Shown: positions 57,214 to 64,000 of the stretch, piece after piece | Position numbering within the stretch: the stretch's first letter is position 1 | How the letters are laid out: every line of letters starts with the position of its first letter | DNA from: Anaerovirgula multivorans | Lineage (GTDB): Bacteria > Bacillota > Clostridia > Peptostreptococcales > Natronincolaceae | Reading direction: 5' to 3' | Length of the DNA: 64,000 nucleotides | NCBI RefSeq assembly: GCF_900188145.1 | Contig: NZ_FZOJ01000008.1 | Span: 62,001 to 126,000 of the forward strand | Translations under genes and position numbers: made by a program | The notes under the pieces: generated by a model | Seen by the model: only the letters and a program-made list of their open reading frames with translations | What the model was told of the DNA's origin: nothing | The model's database searches: none

Positions 57214-58173
57214 TTACTTCACCTCCCCAAATACTCTAGGGCTTGTAAATCTATCTATTAAAGGCGATGCTACGTTCATCAATAATATAGAAAACGCTAC
57301 ACCTTCTGGATATGATCCAAATAACCTAATTATAGAAGTCAGTAATCCACATCCAAAAGCAAAATACATTCTTCCTTTTGGTGTTACAGGAGAAGAAGCA
57401 TAATCAGTAGCCATATAGATAGCACCTATCATCAATCCACCTGAGAAAACATGGTATAACATATAGGTAAAGTCAAATCCACCATATATTAGCGTTAATA
57501 ATGCCACAGTACCTATATAAATGCCAGGTATCTTCCAAGAGATAACACCTTTATAAATTAGGTAAACACCGCCTAATATTAAAAGAATAGCAGATGTTTC
57601 TCCCATACTCCCTCCAATATTCCCTATAATTGTGTTAACTAATGGTGGTAAATTTGTTGGTACTGTACCTCCTGCCGTCTTCATAACTGCAAGAGGTGTC
57701 GCTGTTGTTACAGCATCTACGCCAGGAGTAATCCAATCTGTCATACGATCTGTCCATGAAAGAGTCAAAAATATTCTTCCCGCCAATGCAGGATTCATAA
57801 AGTTATGGCCTACACCGCCAAAAACTTGTTTTACAATAGCAATAGCGAAAAAAGAACCAACAACAGGCATCCACCATGCAGCAGATGCTGGTATGTTTAG
57901 TGCCAATAATAATCCTGTTACTACAGCACTGAAATCATTTATTGTTACAGGTCGTCCCATCCACTTTTGTACTCCTGCCTCCGTAACAACAGCAGTTAAT
58001 ACTGCTAACAATATAATAATAGCAGCATTTGTTCTAAAATAATATACAGATGCTATGGTAGCTGGTAATAAGGCTATAACAACATCTAACATGATTCTCT
58101 TTACTGTATCATCATCCAAAATGTGTGGAGAAGAAGATACAATTAGCTTTTCATCCATTGATTTCCCTCCCAT
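57214..58173 (-). CDS. rnfD: Rnf complex membrane subunit RnfD
   Basis: RnfD is a membrane subunit with covalently bound FMN and part of the ion path. The 319-aa protein has about nine helices, VGHNFMNPALAGRIFLTLSW, and the flavinylation threonine in VTTATPLAVMK. ATG and the rnfC stop abut, consistent with translational coupling. Confidence 0.97.
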   Translation of the reverse strand: MGGKSMDEKLIVSSSPHILDDDTVKRIMLDVVIALLPATIASVYYFRTNAAIIILLAVLTAVVTEAGVQKWMGRPVTINDFSAVVTGLLLALNIPASAAWWMPVVGSFFAIAIVKQVFGGVGHNFMNPALAGRIFLTLSWTDRMTDWITPGVDAVTTATPLAVMKTAGGTVPTNLPPLVNTIIGNIGGSMGETSAILLILGGVYLIYKGVISWKIPGIYIGTVALLTLIYGGFDFTYMLYHVFSGGLMIGAIYMATDYASSPVTPKGRMYFAFGCGLLTSIIRLFGSYPEGVAFSILLMNVASPLIDRFTSPRVFGEVK

Positions 58174-59520
58174 TTAATTACTTTTCTTTTGCTCTCGTTT
58201 TTTAGCAATTATTTGATTTTTAGCTACTCTAATAGATGGTAGTAAAGGTCTTCTTGATGGACACACATAGGAACAAGAACCACATTCTATACAGTCTAAA
58301 GCCCTATATTTCTCAGCGTGCTCCATCCTATTAGCTAATGAATTTTCACTTATATATACTGGTTGTAAATTTGCAGGACAAATTTCAACACATCTACCAC
58401 ATCGAATACAGTTTAATGGATTAGGCATTTCAGCCTCTTCCTTATTAAAAACCAGTACTCCTGACGTTCCCTTGACTGCAGGTATTTCGTCATTATGTTG
58501 TGCAAACCCCATCATTGGCCCTCCTAAGATGAGTTTGCCTGGCTCCTCCACATATCCTCCGCATTGTTCAATCAACTCTTTCACTGGCGTACCAATTTTA
58601 ATCAATAAATTTTTAGGCTCCTTAATAGCTTTTCCAGTCACAGTAGTGATTCGTTCAATTAACGGCATTCCAGTTTTTATAGTTTTGGCTATTTGTGCCG
58701 CAGTGCCTACATTACTCACAATTACACCTACATCCATCGGTAACCCACCTGAAGGAACTTCTTTATTGGTGATAGCGAAAATTAGTTGTTTTTCTCCACC
58801 TTGTGGATACTTTGTTTGTAATGCCGCTACTTTTATATTAGATTCTTTTTCAACAGCCTTTAACATCATATCAATAGCGTCAGGTTTGTTATTTTCAATA
58901 CCTATATACCCATTTTCTACCCCCACAGCCTTCATCATTGCCTTTAATCCTAATATGATATCATCAGGGTTTTCAAGCATTAAACGGTGGTCAGCCGTTA
59001 GATATGGTTCACATTCAGCACCATTTAATATGATGGTATCCACCTTCTTTTCAGGAGGCGGAGAAAGCTTTACATGTGTAGGAAAAGTAGCTCCTCCCAT
59101 ACCCACAATACCAGCTTCTTTAATGATATCAATAATTTTTTTTGGCTCCAACGCTTCGATGTTACCCTTTGGTTGAATTGAGCCATCCACTTCATTTTTT
59201 CCATCTGACTCAATAACAATTGCTAAAGCTTCATTCCCAGTACCTATTGGCACATCACCAATAGCCTTAACAGTCCCAGATATACTTGCATGTACCGGAG
59301 CTGAAACAAAGCCTTTAGCTTCACCTATCTTCTGACCAATTTTCACAGCATCCCCCACTTTCACAATAGGTTCACAGGGGGCACCTATATGTTGTTGCAA
59401 AGGTATTATCACCGTAGCAGGCTCAACTGCTTTTTCAATCTTGAGTTGGGCAGTTGTCTCCTTCTCTTCAGGTGGATGAATACCTCCTCTAAAAGTAAAA
59501 AACTTCATTTGTATTTTCAC
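58174..59520 (-). CDS. rnfC: Rnf complex NADH-binding subunit RnfC
   Basis: RnfC is the soluble subunit that reduces NAD+ at an FMN site. The 448-aa protein has the HxGAPxxP lead region QHIGAPCEPIVKVGDAV, the NADH/FMN fold with GIVGMGGATFPTHVKLSPP and two [4Fe-4S] motifs, CIRCGRCVEICP and CIECGSCSYVCPSRRP. It is the first gene of the operon. The Na+ or H+ specificity cannot be read from sequence. Confidence 0.97.
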   Translation of the reverse strand: MKIQMKFFTFRGGIHPPEEKETTAQLKIEKAVEPATVIIPLQQHIGAPCEPIVKVGDAVKIGQKIGEAKGFVSAPVHASISGTVKAIGDVPIGTGNEALAIVIESDGKNEVDGSIQPKGNIEALEPKKIIDIIKEAGIVGMGGATFPTHVKLSPPPEKKVDTIILNGAECEPYLTADHRLMLENPDDIILGLKAMMKAVGVENGYIGIENNKPDAIDMMLKAVEKESNIKVAALQTKYPQGGEKQLIFAITNKEVPSGGLPMDVGVIVSNVGTAAQIAKTIKTGMPLIERITTVTGKAIKEPKNLLIKIGTPVKELIEQCGGYVEEPGKLILGGPMMGFAQHNDEIPAVKGTSGVLVFNKEEAEMPNPLNCIRCGRCVEICPANLQPVYISENSLANRMEHAEKYRALDCIECGSCSYVCPSRRPLLPSIRVAKNQIIAKKREQKKSN

Positions 59521-59799
59521 CCCTTATTTAAAGTTTAAAGAACAATTAATAACAATAATGTTATGTTAATAATATAATCAAGATACTATTTGTATCTTAT
59601 TATCTTGTATACTGTATATCTTGTTTTCTATATTTATACTATTGTTCTATTGTTTAGTATATCCTTCTATTATTCAATATAAAAACATGTATATCTATAC
59701 AGCAAGACTGGTTGTTAAAAAGTTAATTATTATAATAACAAGATATCAAATAATATTATACAATAATTCTGTATGAATTACCATGTTATAAGGGTAAGT
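59521..59799. promoter_or_regulatory. rnf upstream region with a Rex-like site
   Basis: These 279 very AT-rich bases separate the signalling cassette from rnfC and should hold the rnf promoter. TTGTTAAAAAGTTAATTA (59712-59729) matches 12 of 14 fixed positions of the Rex-type consensus TTGTTAA-N4-TTAACAA. Rex senses NADH/NAD+ in many Clostridia. No clear -35/-10 pair was picked out. Confidence 0.4.
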
Positions 59800-60345
59800 T
59801 TAAGAATTAACGATGTCTTTTATCTCATCAGCAACGTGCCTTTTTATCCAATCAATAACTTTAATGTCTGTTATTGGTAATCCTTGCAGTATAGCTTTAA
59901 CTTCTTTGGTGTTAAAAGAAAAACTATTATTATTATAATGATGGTTGTATATATAATCAACTTCCTTTTCCATCATTAAAAGTGTAACTATAGTATCTTC
60001 TATAGATCCTAAAGGCGCCCTGTCAATATGGCTATGTTTAAAAACAACTGTTAAAATCGTGCCCATTCTTTTTTTTGACAAAATGTTAAAACTACCTTCG
60101 CATTGTAATGCAGCAGTTTTTAATAAAGAAACACCTAATCCAATTTTTCTTGTGTTTCTCGTAGTAAAAAAAGGATCCTCTACTCTTTTTAAAGTTTCCT
60201 CATCCATACCAATACCATTATCTTTTATTTCAATAGAGAATATATCTTTTGTAATATCTTCTTTAATAGTAATTTCTATTAACGTTGCCTCCGCCCTTAT
60301 AGAATTCTGAGCAATATCTAATATATGTAAAGCTAATTCCTTCAA
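59800..60345 (-). CDS. GHKL ATP-binding protein (histidine kinase-like, no sensor)
   Basis: This 181-aa protein is essentially a bare GHKL ATPase: N box AQNSIRAEATLIEI, G1 DNGIGMDEE, and G2 IGLGVSLLKTAALQCEG with TILTVVF. There is no dimerisation/phosphoacceptor histidine domain or membrane segment. Such stand-alone kinase domains occur with DRTGG and PHP genes in hydrogenase clusters of anaerobes. It ends the cassette and lies directly upstream of rnf. Confidence 0.85.
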   Translation of the reverse strand: MKELALHILDIAQNSIRAEATLIEITIKEDITKDIFSIEIKDNGIGMDEETLKRVEDPFFTTRNTRKIGLGVSLLKTAALQCEGSFNILSKKRMGTILTVVFKHSHIDRAPLGSIEDTIVTLLMMEKEVDYIYNHHYNNNSFSFNTKEVKAILQGLPITDIKVIDWIKRHVADEIKDIVNS

Positions 60346-60379
60346 CGCTACTCCTCCTAAGACTACATACTTTGTTCAA

Positions 60380-60440
60380 AAGTAGATGACTCAAAGTTTG
60401 ATTTATAACTTTTAAGTCAGTCACTTTCACAGAGTGCAAT
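60380..60440. repeat. hairpin repeat, family C, between PHP and GHKL genes
   Basis: AGTAGATGACT, then a CAAAGTTTG...AACTTTTAA stem, then GTCAGTCACTTTCACAGAG and TGCAAT: the same flanks as the copies near selD and 39.5 kb, but with a different stem sequence. Confidence 0.8.
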
Positions 60441-60456
60441 AAAAAGTTTCTGTAAT

Positions 60457-61167
60457 TTAAGTATGTAAATTTGACAGAATTTCACTTGCTTCTTTACTAA
60501 AGCCCTCAATAAGAAAATTACGTTCAAAAATAGTTCCTAGTCCGTGAGCATCAGAGCTAATAATTTTTTTATAATCACATAAATAAGGATGTTTCTTCGC
60601 TAATCTGATATAATCACATGTACTTGTAATTTCGACTACCTTCAAATTAAGTTCCGGTGAAATGAAACCTAAATTTGATAAAATGCTAAAACTATGTCGA
60701 TCAATATGGGCTGGTATTGGAATGCCTCCAATTTTAATAACTTCGTCAATAGTTTCCTTTAAAGTTAAAGAAATAGCACTTATTAACAATTTACTATAAT
60801 CTTCAACTATGTTATCTTCTTCATCATAAATATATTGATTTCCAAAAAGCTTAGTATTGTTGTTAATCTTAGGCAGAGTAACATCAAGTATCTCTTGAAA
60901 TTTAGCAGCCTGCGTCAAGTTGTGAAATAATGCCAGCAGATGAACTTCTTCTTTTGTAGTTATTTCCACACCTGGAATAACAATCATATCATACTTCTCA
61001 GATACCTTTAAAAAACTTTGCAGATTTCTAGTGCTATTATGGTCGGTAATAGCAATAGCATCAAGCCCTTTTAACTGAGCCATACGTATTACATTGTTAG
61101 GAGTCATGTCATTGTCTGAACAAGGAGATAAGCCACTGTGAATATGCAAATCTACTGCCAGCATCAT
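60457..61167 (-). CDS. PHP-domain phosphoesterase-like protein
   Basis: This 236-aa PHP protein has the metal motif VDLHIHSGLSPCSDN, AITDHNSTRNL, IPGVEITTKEEVHLLALF and ISSDAHGL, all conserved metal ligands of the family. It may hydrolyse a phosphorylated small molecule or nucleotide; the substrate is unknown. Its ATG overlaps the DRTGG-gene stop by one base (TAATG), a tight coupling. PHP genes accompany DRTGG and kinase genes in FeFe-hydrogenase clusters. Confidence 0.9.
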   Translation of the reverse strand: MMLAVDLHIHSGLSPCSDNDMTPNNVIRMAQLKGLDAIAITDHNSTRNLQSFLKVSEKYDMIVIPGVEITTKEEVHLLALFHNLTQAAKFQEILDVTLPKINNNTKLFGNQYIYDEEDNIVEDYSKLLISAISLTLKETIDEVIKIGGIPIPAHIDRHSFSILSNLGFISPELNLKVVEITSTCDYIRLAKKHPYLCDYKKIISSDAHGLGTIFERNFLIEGFSKEASEILSNLHT

Positions 61168-61505
61168 TATATTTGTAAGTACTTATTTATTTTAACTGCA
61201 ATCTCGTATGCGCTTAATGGGCTTACTAAAAGAGGTATTCCTTCTTCATCAGCCTTTAATAAGGTAGCTTCTTCAATTTCTGCGTTCTCTGCTACAATGA
61301 TACAGGATGCCTCCCCTAACGCTGCAACGGCAATAACATTCATGTTTGTCTGTATGGTAATCCAAACATCTTCTTTTTTAATATGTGCCATTACCCAGCT
61401 TAATAAATCCCCTATATAAACTCCTTTAATTATGTTACTCATATTATTTTGACCTGCAGCTACTTCTAAAAGCAATTCATTTTTTAATTGTTCTACTGTT
61501 AGCAT
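61167..61505 (-). CDS. DRTGG-domain protein, 112 aa
   Basis: This 112-aa protein resembles a DRTGG domain: VYIGDLLSWVMAHIKKEDVWITIQTNMNVI, EASCIIVAENAEIEE and EGIPLLVSPLSAYE. DRTGG domains are thought to bind small ligands, and are seen with CBS domains in other proteins. Its stop overlaps the PHP start. A second, related gene lies at 62067-62423, with the anti-sigma-like gene between them. Confidence 0.82.
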   Translation of the reverse strand: MLTVEQLKNELLLEVAAGQNNMSNIIKGVYIGDLLSWVMAHIKKEDVWITIQTNMNVIAVAALGEASCIIVAENAEIEEATLLKADEEGIPLLVSPLSAYEIAVKINKYLQI

Positions 61506-61615
61506 AGTCTATCCCCTTTATCATTATTATTTTAAATTTCTAAATCAACTTAGTATGACAAAGCTGTAAGATTACTATTGACTATTAAAATCAACCGTAT
61601 TTATCAATAGAAATG

Positions 61616-62038
61616 TTATGGATTGTAAATTACTATTTCTAATCTTGTACACTTTCCAACAGTTGATTCTATTTGAAATTCATCAGAACATCTCTTTATA
61701 TTAGGTAATCCCATTCCTGCACCAAAACCTAATTCTCTGATCTTTTCTGAAGCAGTAGAGTATCCTGCCTTCATGGCTAATTCAATATTTTCAATCCCCG
61801 GGCCTCGGTCTTCAGCTATTATATTAACTTTCTCCGGATCGATATTAACTTCTATGAATCCACCTTCTGAATGTATAATAATATTCATTTCAGCTTCATA
61901 TGTGGCAATTGCTATTCTTCTAAGAATTTGTGCATCGATACCTAACTGCTTTAACACCTTTTTAATGCTGCTAGACGCTTGTCCTGCTCTTGTGAAATCA
62001 TCTTTTTCTATTTGATAACTTAATTTAATGGTTATCAC
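61616..62038 (-). CDS. RsbW-like GHKL ATPase (anti-sigma/serine kinase type)
   Basis: This 140-aa single-domain GHKL protein has the N box ATYEAEMNIIIHSEGG, G1 EDRGPGIENIELAM and ATP-lid FGAGMGLPNIKRC, like the SpoIIAB/RsbW serine kinases. No anti-anti-sigma or sigma gene is adjacent, so a redox-linked kinase role beside DRTGG proteins is likelier than classic sigma control. Partner is unknown. Confidence 0.86.
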   Translation of the reverse strand: MITIKLSYQIEKDDFTRAGQASSSIKKVLKQLGIDAQILRRIAIATYEAEMNIIIHSEGGFIEVNIDPEKVNIIAEDRGPGIENIELAMKAGYSTASEKIRELGFGAGMGLPNIKRCSDEFQIESTVGKCTRLEIVIYNP

Positions 62039-62066
62039 TTCCTCCTATAAATTCTAATTAATTAAG

Positions 62067-62423
62067 CTATTTATGTACAATTTGTGCACCCTTTAGACCT
62101 TTCGAGTATAGAATACCGGAACTTACATACATAATATGCGGCGTAGACATAATTGCAATTTCATTTTCCTCAGCCAGCCTAATTGTATCTTCATCAGGCT
62201 TTTTACCTCGCACAAAAACCACCGCTGAAATATCCATCATTTCAGCAGTTCGAATCGTATGAGAATTTACTAATCCTGTCAAAAGTAAAGTTTTATCATC
62301 TACAAATGCAAGTACATCGCTCATTAAGTCGCAAGCAAAAGCAGTTTTCACTTCTCTTTCTAAATATTCCGTACCAGTTATAATTTCTGCTTCTAATAAT
62401 TCTTTAACTTCTTTTAATGTCAT
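62067..62423 (-). CDS. DRTGG-domain protein, 118 aa
   Basis: This 118-aa protein is a clear stand-alone DRTGG domain: MTLKEVKELLEAEIITGTEYL, TAFACDLMSDVLAFVDDKTLLLTG, AVVFVRGKKPDEDTI and EIAIMSTPHIMYVSSGILY. It resembles the DRTGG units of the HPr kinase and of FeFe-hydrogenase operons. It is the first gene after the SPOR-like gene and leads the cassette toward rnf. Confidence 0.87.
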   Translation of the reverse strand: MTLKEVKELLEAEIITGTEYLEREVKTAFACDLMSDVLAFVDDKTLLLTGLVNSHTIRTAEMMDISAVVFVRGKKPDEDTIRLAEENEIAIMSTPHIMYVSSGILYSKGLKGAQIVHK

Positions 62424-62445
62424 TTCTTCACCTCCATATTATTTA

Positions 62446-63342
62446 TCATTTGATGGTTTCTAACATTCTAAATAAGTTGTCTAAAAACAAGCTATGTAGC
62501 CTATATATGTTTTCTTCGTCTTCTAACAATTCTAAAGAGTGTTTAATATTGCTTTCTTGATGATGAATCATTTTTTCTACATTTTCACTTTTAGGTAATC
62601 CTTCAGGTATATTTTCGTCCTTTACCTTTTCCAATAATTGACCTACTAAAGTTTGTTGCTGTATTAGTAATTCTTTATATGTATCTAATTCACTTCGTTT
62701 ATTTATAAAATTATACCATTCTTTAGCTTGTTTATCCATTATTTCAATTAAACTATTTAAGTCTTTTATTATACTTTCACTTGTTTCTTCCTTTGATTTA
62801 TCATAACTAATTTTTTTTGCTGGTAAGTGAATTTCACTTATATAAGCATCAGGATAATATTCTCTTGCATAGGGAAGCTGTGTTTCTACAAACATTCTAT
62901 TTGTTAATCCTAAAATATAGACTTTATATGCATTGTCAATTTTATATATTAAATGAGGCAATTTTTTTTCATTCAATTCTTCAACAAAGCTCTCTATATT
63001 CGCAGTATCAGAAACACTTGCTATTTGAATCATAAAAACTGAAAGCGGTAAAAGATCGCTTGTTGCCTGCTCTTCTAGGACACTATTATTTACTTCGCTT
63101 TCTTGGTTGAGGGCTTCTTCCTTATCACTTGACTCATTATTTAAGTCATCTGAATTTATTATTTCTTCTAATACATCCTCCTCTAGTGGTAAATCAGAAT
63201 ACAAAGCTGGCATTACTATTCTTTCAGTAATTCTTGAACCAAGAAAAATCGCGACTAGTGGTATAACAATTAGAAAAAGAATTATTAACGTATAATTATA
63301 ATTCTTCCTAATCTTCATTGTTTTAAATCGTTTTCTTCTCAT
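62446..63342 (-). CDS. membrane-anchored protein with SPOR-like domain
   Basis: This 298-aa protein has a basic start (MRRKRFKTMKIRK), one membrane helix (about residues 18-38), an acidic linker, and a SPOR-like segment (LSVFMIQIASVSDTANIESFVEEL, HLIYKIDNAYKVYILGLTN), then a coiled-coil C-terminus. SPOR domains bind denuded peptidoglycan. The ATG at 63342 is chosen because GGAGG lies 7 bases upstream. The transglycosylase on the other strand begins 119 bases away and makes denuded-glycan context plausible. Confidence 0.75.
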   Translation of the reverse strand: MRRKRFKTMKIRKNYNYTLIILFLIVIPLVAIFLGSRITERIVMPALYSDLPLEEDVLEEIINSDDLNNESSDKEEALNQESEVNNSVLEEQATSDLLPLSVFMIQIASVSDTANIESFVEELNEKKLPHLIYKIDNAYKVYILGLTNRMFVETQLPYAREYYPDAYISEIHLPAKKISYDKSKEETSESIIKDLNSLIEIMDKQAKEWYNFINKRSELDTYKELLIQQQTLVGQLLEKVKDENIPEGLPKSENVEKMIHHQESNIKHSLELLEDEENIYRLHSLFLDNLFRMLETIK

Positions 63343-63392
63343 ACCCATACCTCCAATTAGAATTTTATTTATAATAATATTCATCAATTTTA

Positions 63393-63421
63393 TTGAATAC
63401 TTGTCTTAATATATATATAAT
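63393..63421 (+). promoter_or_regulatory. sigma-A-type promoter for the transglycosylase gene
   Basis: TTGAAT (63393-63398) and TATAAT (63416-63421) are 17 bases apart, upstream of the plus-strand ATG at 63461. Transcription would start near 63428. Confidence 0.7.
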
Positions 63422-63460
63422 AGAATTAAGTGAAATTATTCCATAATTGGAGTTGATAGT

Positions 63461-64000
63461 ATGATTAAAAATATTGTTCATCAGATTTACTTGGAAAAAA
63501 TATCTCAAATTCAAAATCGCATACCTATTTCTCTAAATGTACCTACAAACAATAATACATCTTTTTCAGAAATCTTTAATCATGAAATTTCTAGTGCAGA
63601 ATCATATACACATACTTCTAGCTTAAATCAATATATTAATATGGCGGCAGAAAAATATGATATTGCTCCAGAACTTATAAAATCTGTTATTAAAGTAGAA
63701 TCAAACTTTAATATAAAAGCCTTATCCAAGGCGGGTGCTCAGGGTTTAATGCAATTGATGCCGTCTACAGCTAGAGAGCTTCAGGTAGTAAACCCTTGGA
63801 ATCCACAACAAAATATAGAAGGTGGAACCAAATATTTGCGAAGGCTTTTAGATCAATATGAAGGTGATTTAACCTTAGCATTAGCTGCTTATAATGCTGG
63901 TCCTAGTAATGTAAATCATTATGGAGGAATCCCTCCTTTTTCAGAAACTCAGAACTATGTAAGTAAGGTATTAAAGGAATTAGGTTCATATGAGAATTCA
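63461..64000 (+). CDS. soluble lytic murein transglycosylase (partial, cut by window edge)
   Basis: The plus strand reads MIKNIVHQIYLEKISQIQNR with TTGGAG upstream. It contains a Slt-type domain: IAPELIKSVIKVESNFN with the catalytic Glu80, SKAGAQGLMQLMPSTA, GGTKYLRRLLDQYEGD and ALAAYNAGPSNVN. No stop occurs in the 180 codons before the window ends. The first 50 residues are polar with no obvious signal peptide, as in some Bacillus and clostridial enzymes. It cleaves glycan strands to 1,6-anhydro ends. It stands opposite the SPOR-like gene. Confidence 0.93.
   Translation, partial: MIKNIVHQIYLEKISQIQNRIPISLNVPTNNNTSFSEIFNHEISSAESYTHTSSLNQYINMAAEKYDIAPELIKSVIKVESNFNIKALSKAGAQGLMQLMPSTARELQVVNPWNPQQNIEGGTKYLRRLLDQYEGDLTLALAAYNAGPSNVNHYGGIPPFSETQNYVSKVLKELGSYENS

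Noticed and set aside
58472-59176. Plus-strand open frame (234 codons) opposite rnfC
   Set aside because: It lies entirely inside the well-supported rnfC gene and its translation resembles no protein.

Overview
The window reads as low-GC chromosome from an anaerobic, spore-forming Clostridia member, probably an amino-acid fermenter of the Alkaliphilus/Natronincola type. The basis is gene content: SpoIID-, BofC-, SpoIVFA- and SpoIVFB-like proteins, a full Na+/H+-type Rnf complex, the SCIFF peptide with its maturase, an iron-sulfur L-serine dehydratase, Na+-coupled amino-acid transport and a complete selenocysteine pathway. The genus is inference. Nearly all genes lie on the minus strand; the plus-strand genes are a DUF378 protein, an AGCS symporter, a D,D-carboxypeptidase and a lytic transglycosylase cut off by the right edge.

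Layout. 0.1-7.1 kb: gamma-carbonic-anhydrase-like protein, SCIFF maturase and its 46-aa precursor, a membrane protein, yajC, tgt, queA and a SpoIID-family protein. 7.3-10.8 kb: DUF2905, ruvB, ruvA, ruvC (with repeats between the ruv genes) and a BofC-like gene. 11.2-16.3 kb: an accessory, decaying stretch with a Fur-family regulator, a tRNA-Sec pseudogene, orphan small proteins and broken glyoxalase, modA/modC and modE genes. 16.2-22.5 kb: tRNA-Sec, selB, selA, an alanine/glycine symporter and selD. 22.8-30.5 kb: comEA, dacF, the serine dehydratase genes, ridA, a YheO-type regulator, and leuS behind a leucine T-box. 30.5-42.1 kb: rsfS, Ca/Na antiporter, LCP protein, yqeK, nadD, yhbY, obg, rpmA-prp-rplU, RNase E/G and two radical-SAM-associated genes. 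42.4-53.5 kb: SpoIVFB/FA-like pair, mgsA, minEDC, PBP2, mreDCB, radC, maf and DUF4321. 53.7-59.5 kb: a Gx/HepS membrane protein and rnfCDGEAB. 59.8-63.3 kb: two ATP-binding kinase-like proteins, two DRTGG proteins, a PHP protein and a SPOR-like protein, then the plus-strand transglycosylase.

How the genes work together. selA, selB, selD and tRNA-Sec make and insert selenocysteine, and SelD itself is a selenoprotein: an in-frame TGA at codon 15 is followed by a SECIS-like hairpin. Serine import and deamination, RidA clearing of enamine/imine by-products and the Rnf ion pump fit amino-acid fermentation with Na+ or H+ energetics. The min, mre, PBP2, LCP and spo genes cover cell shape, division and sporulation.

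Most notable observations: the Sec-containing SelD; a second tRNA-Sec copy lacking its D arm directly upstream of fur; decay of molybdate uptake and regulation beside an intact Sec pathway; three families of intergenic palindromic repeats, one of which shows compensatory stem changes and is nested inside the others; a hairpin that pairs with the BofC-like gene's ribosome binding site; and a hydrogenase-type signalling cassette placed beside rnf with no hydrogenase gene in view.
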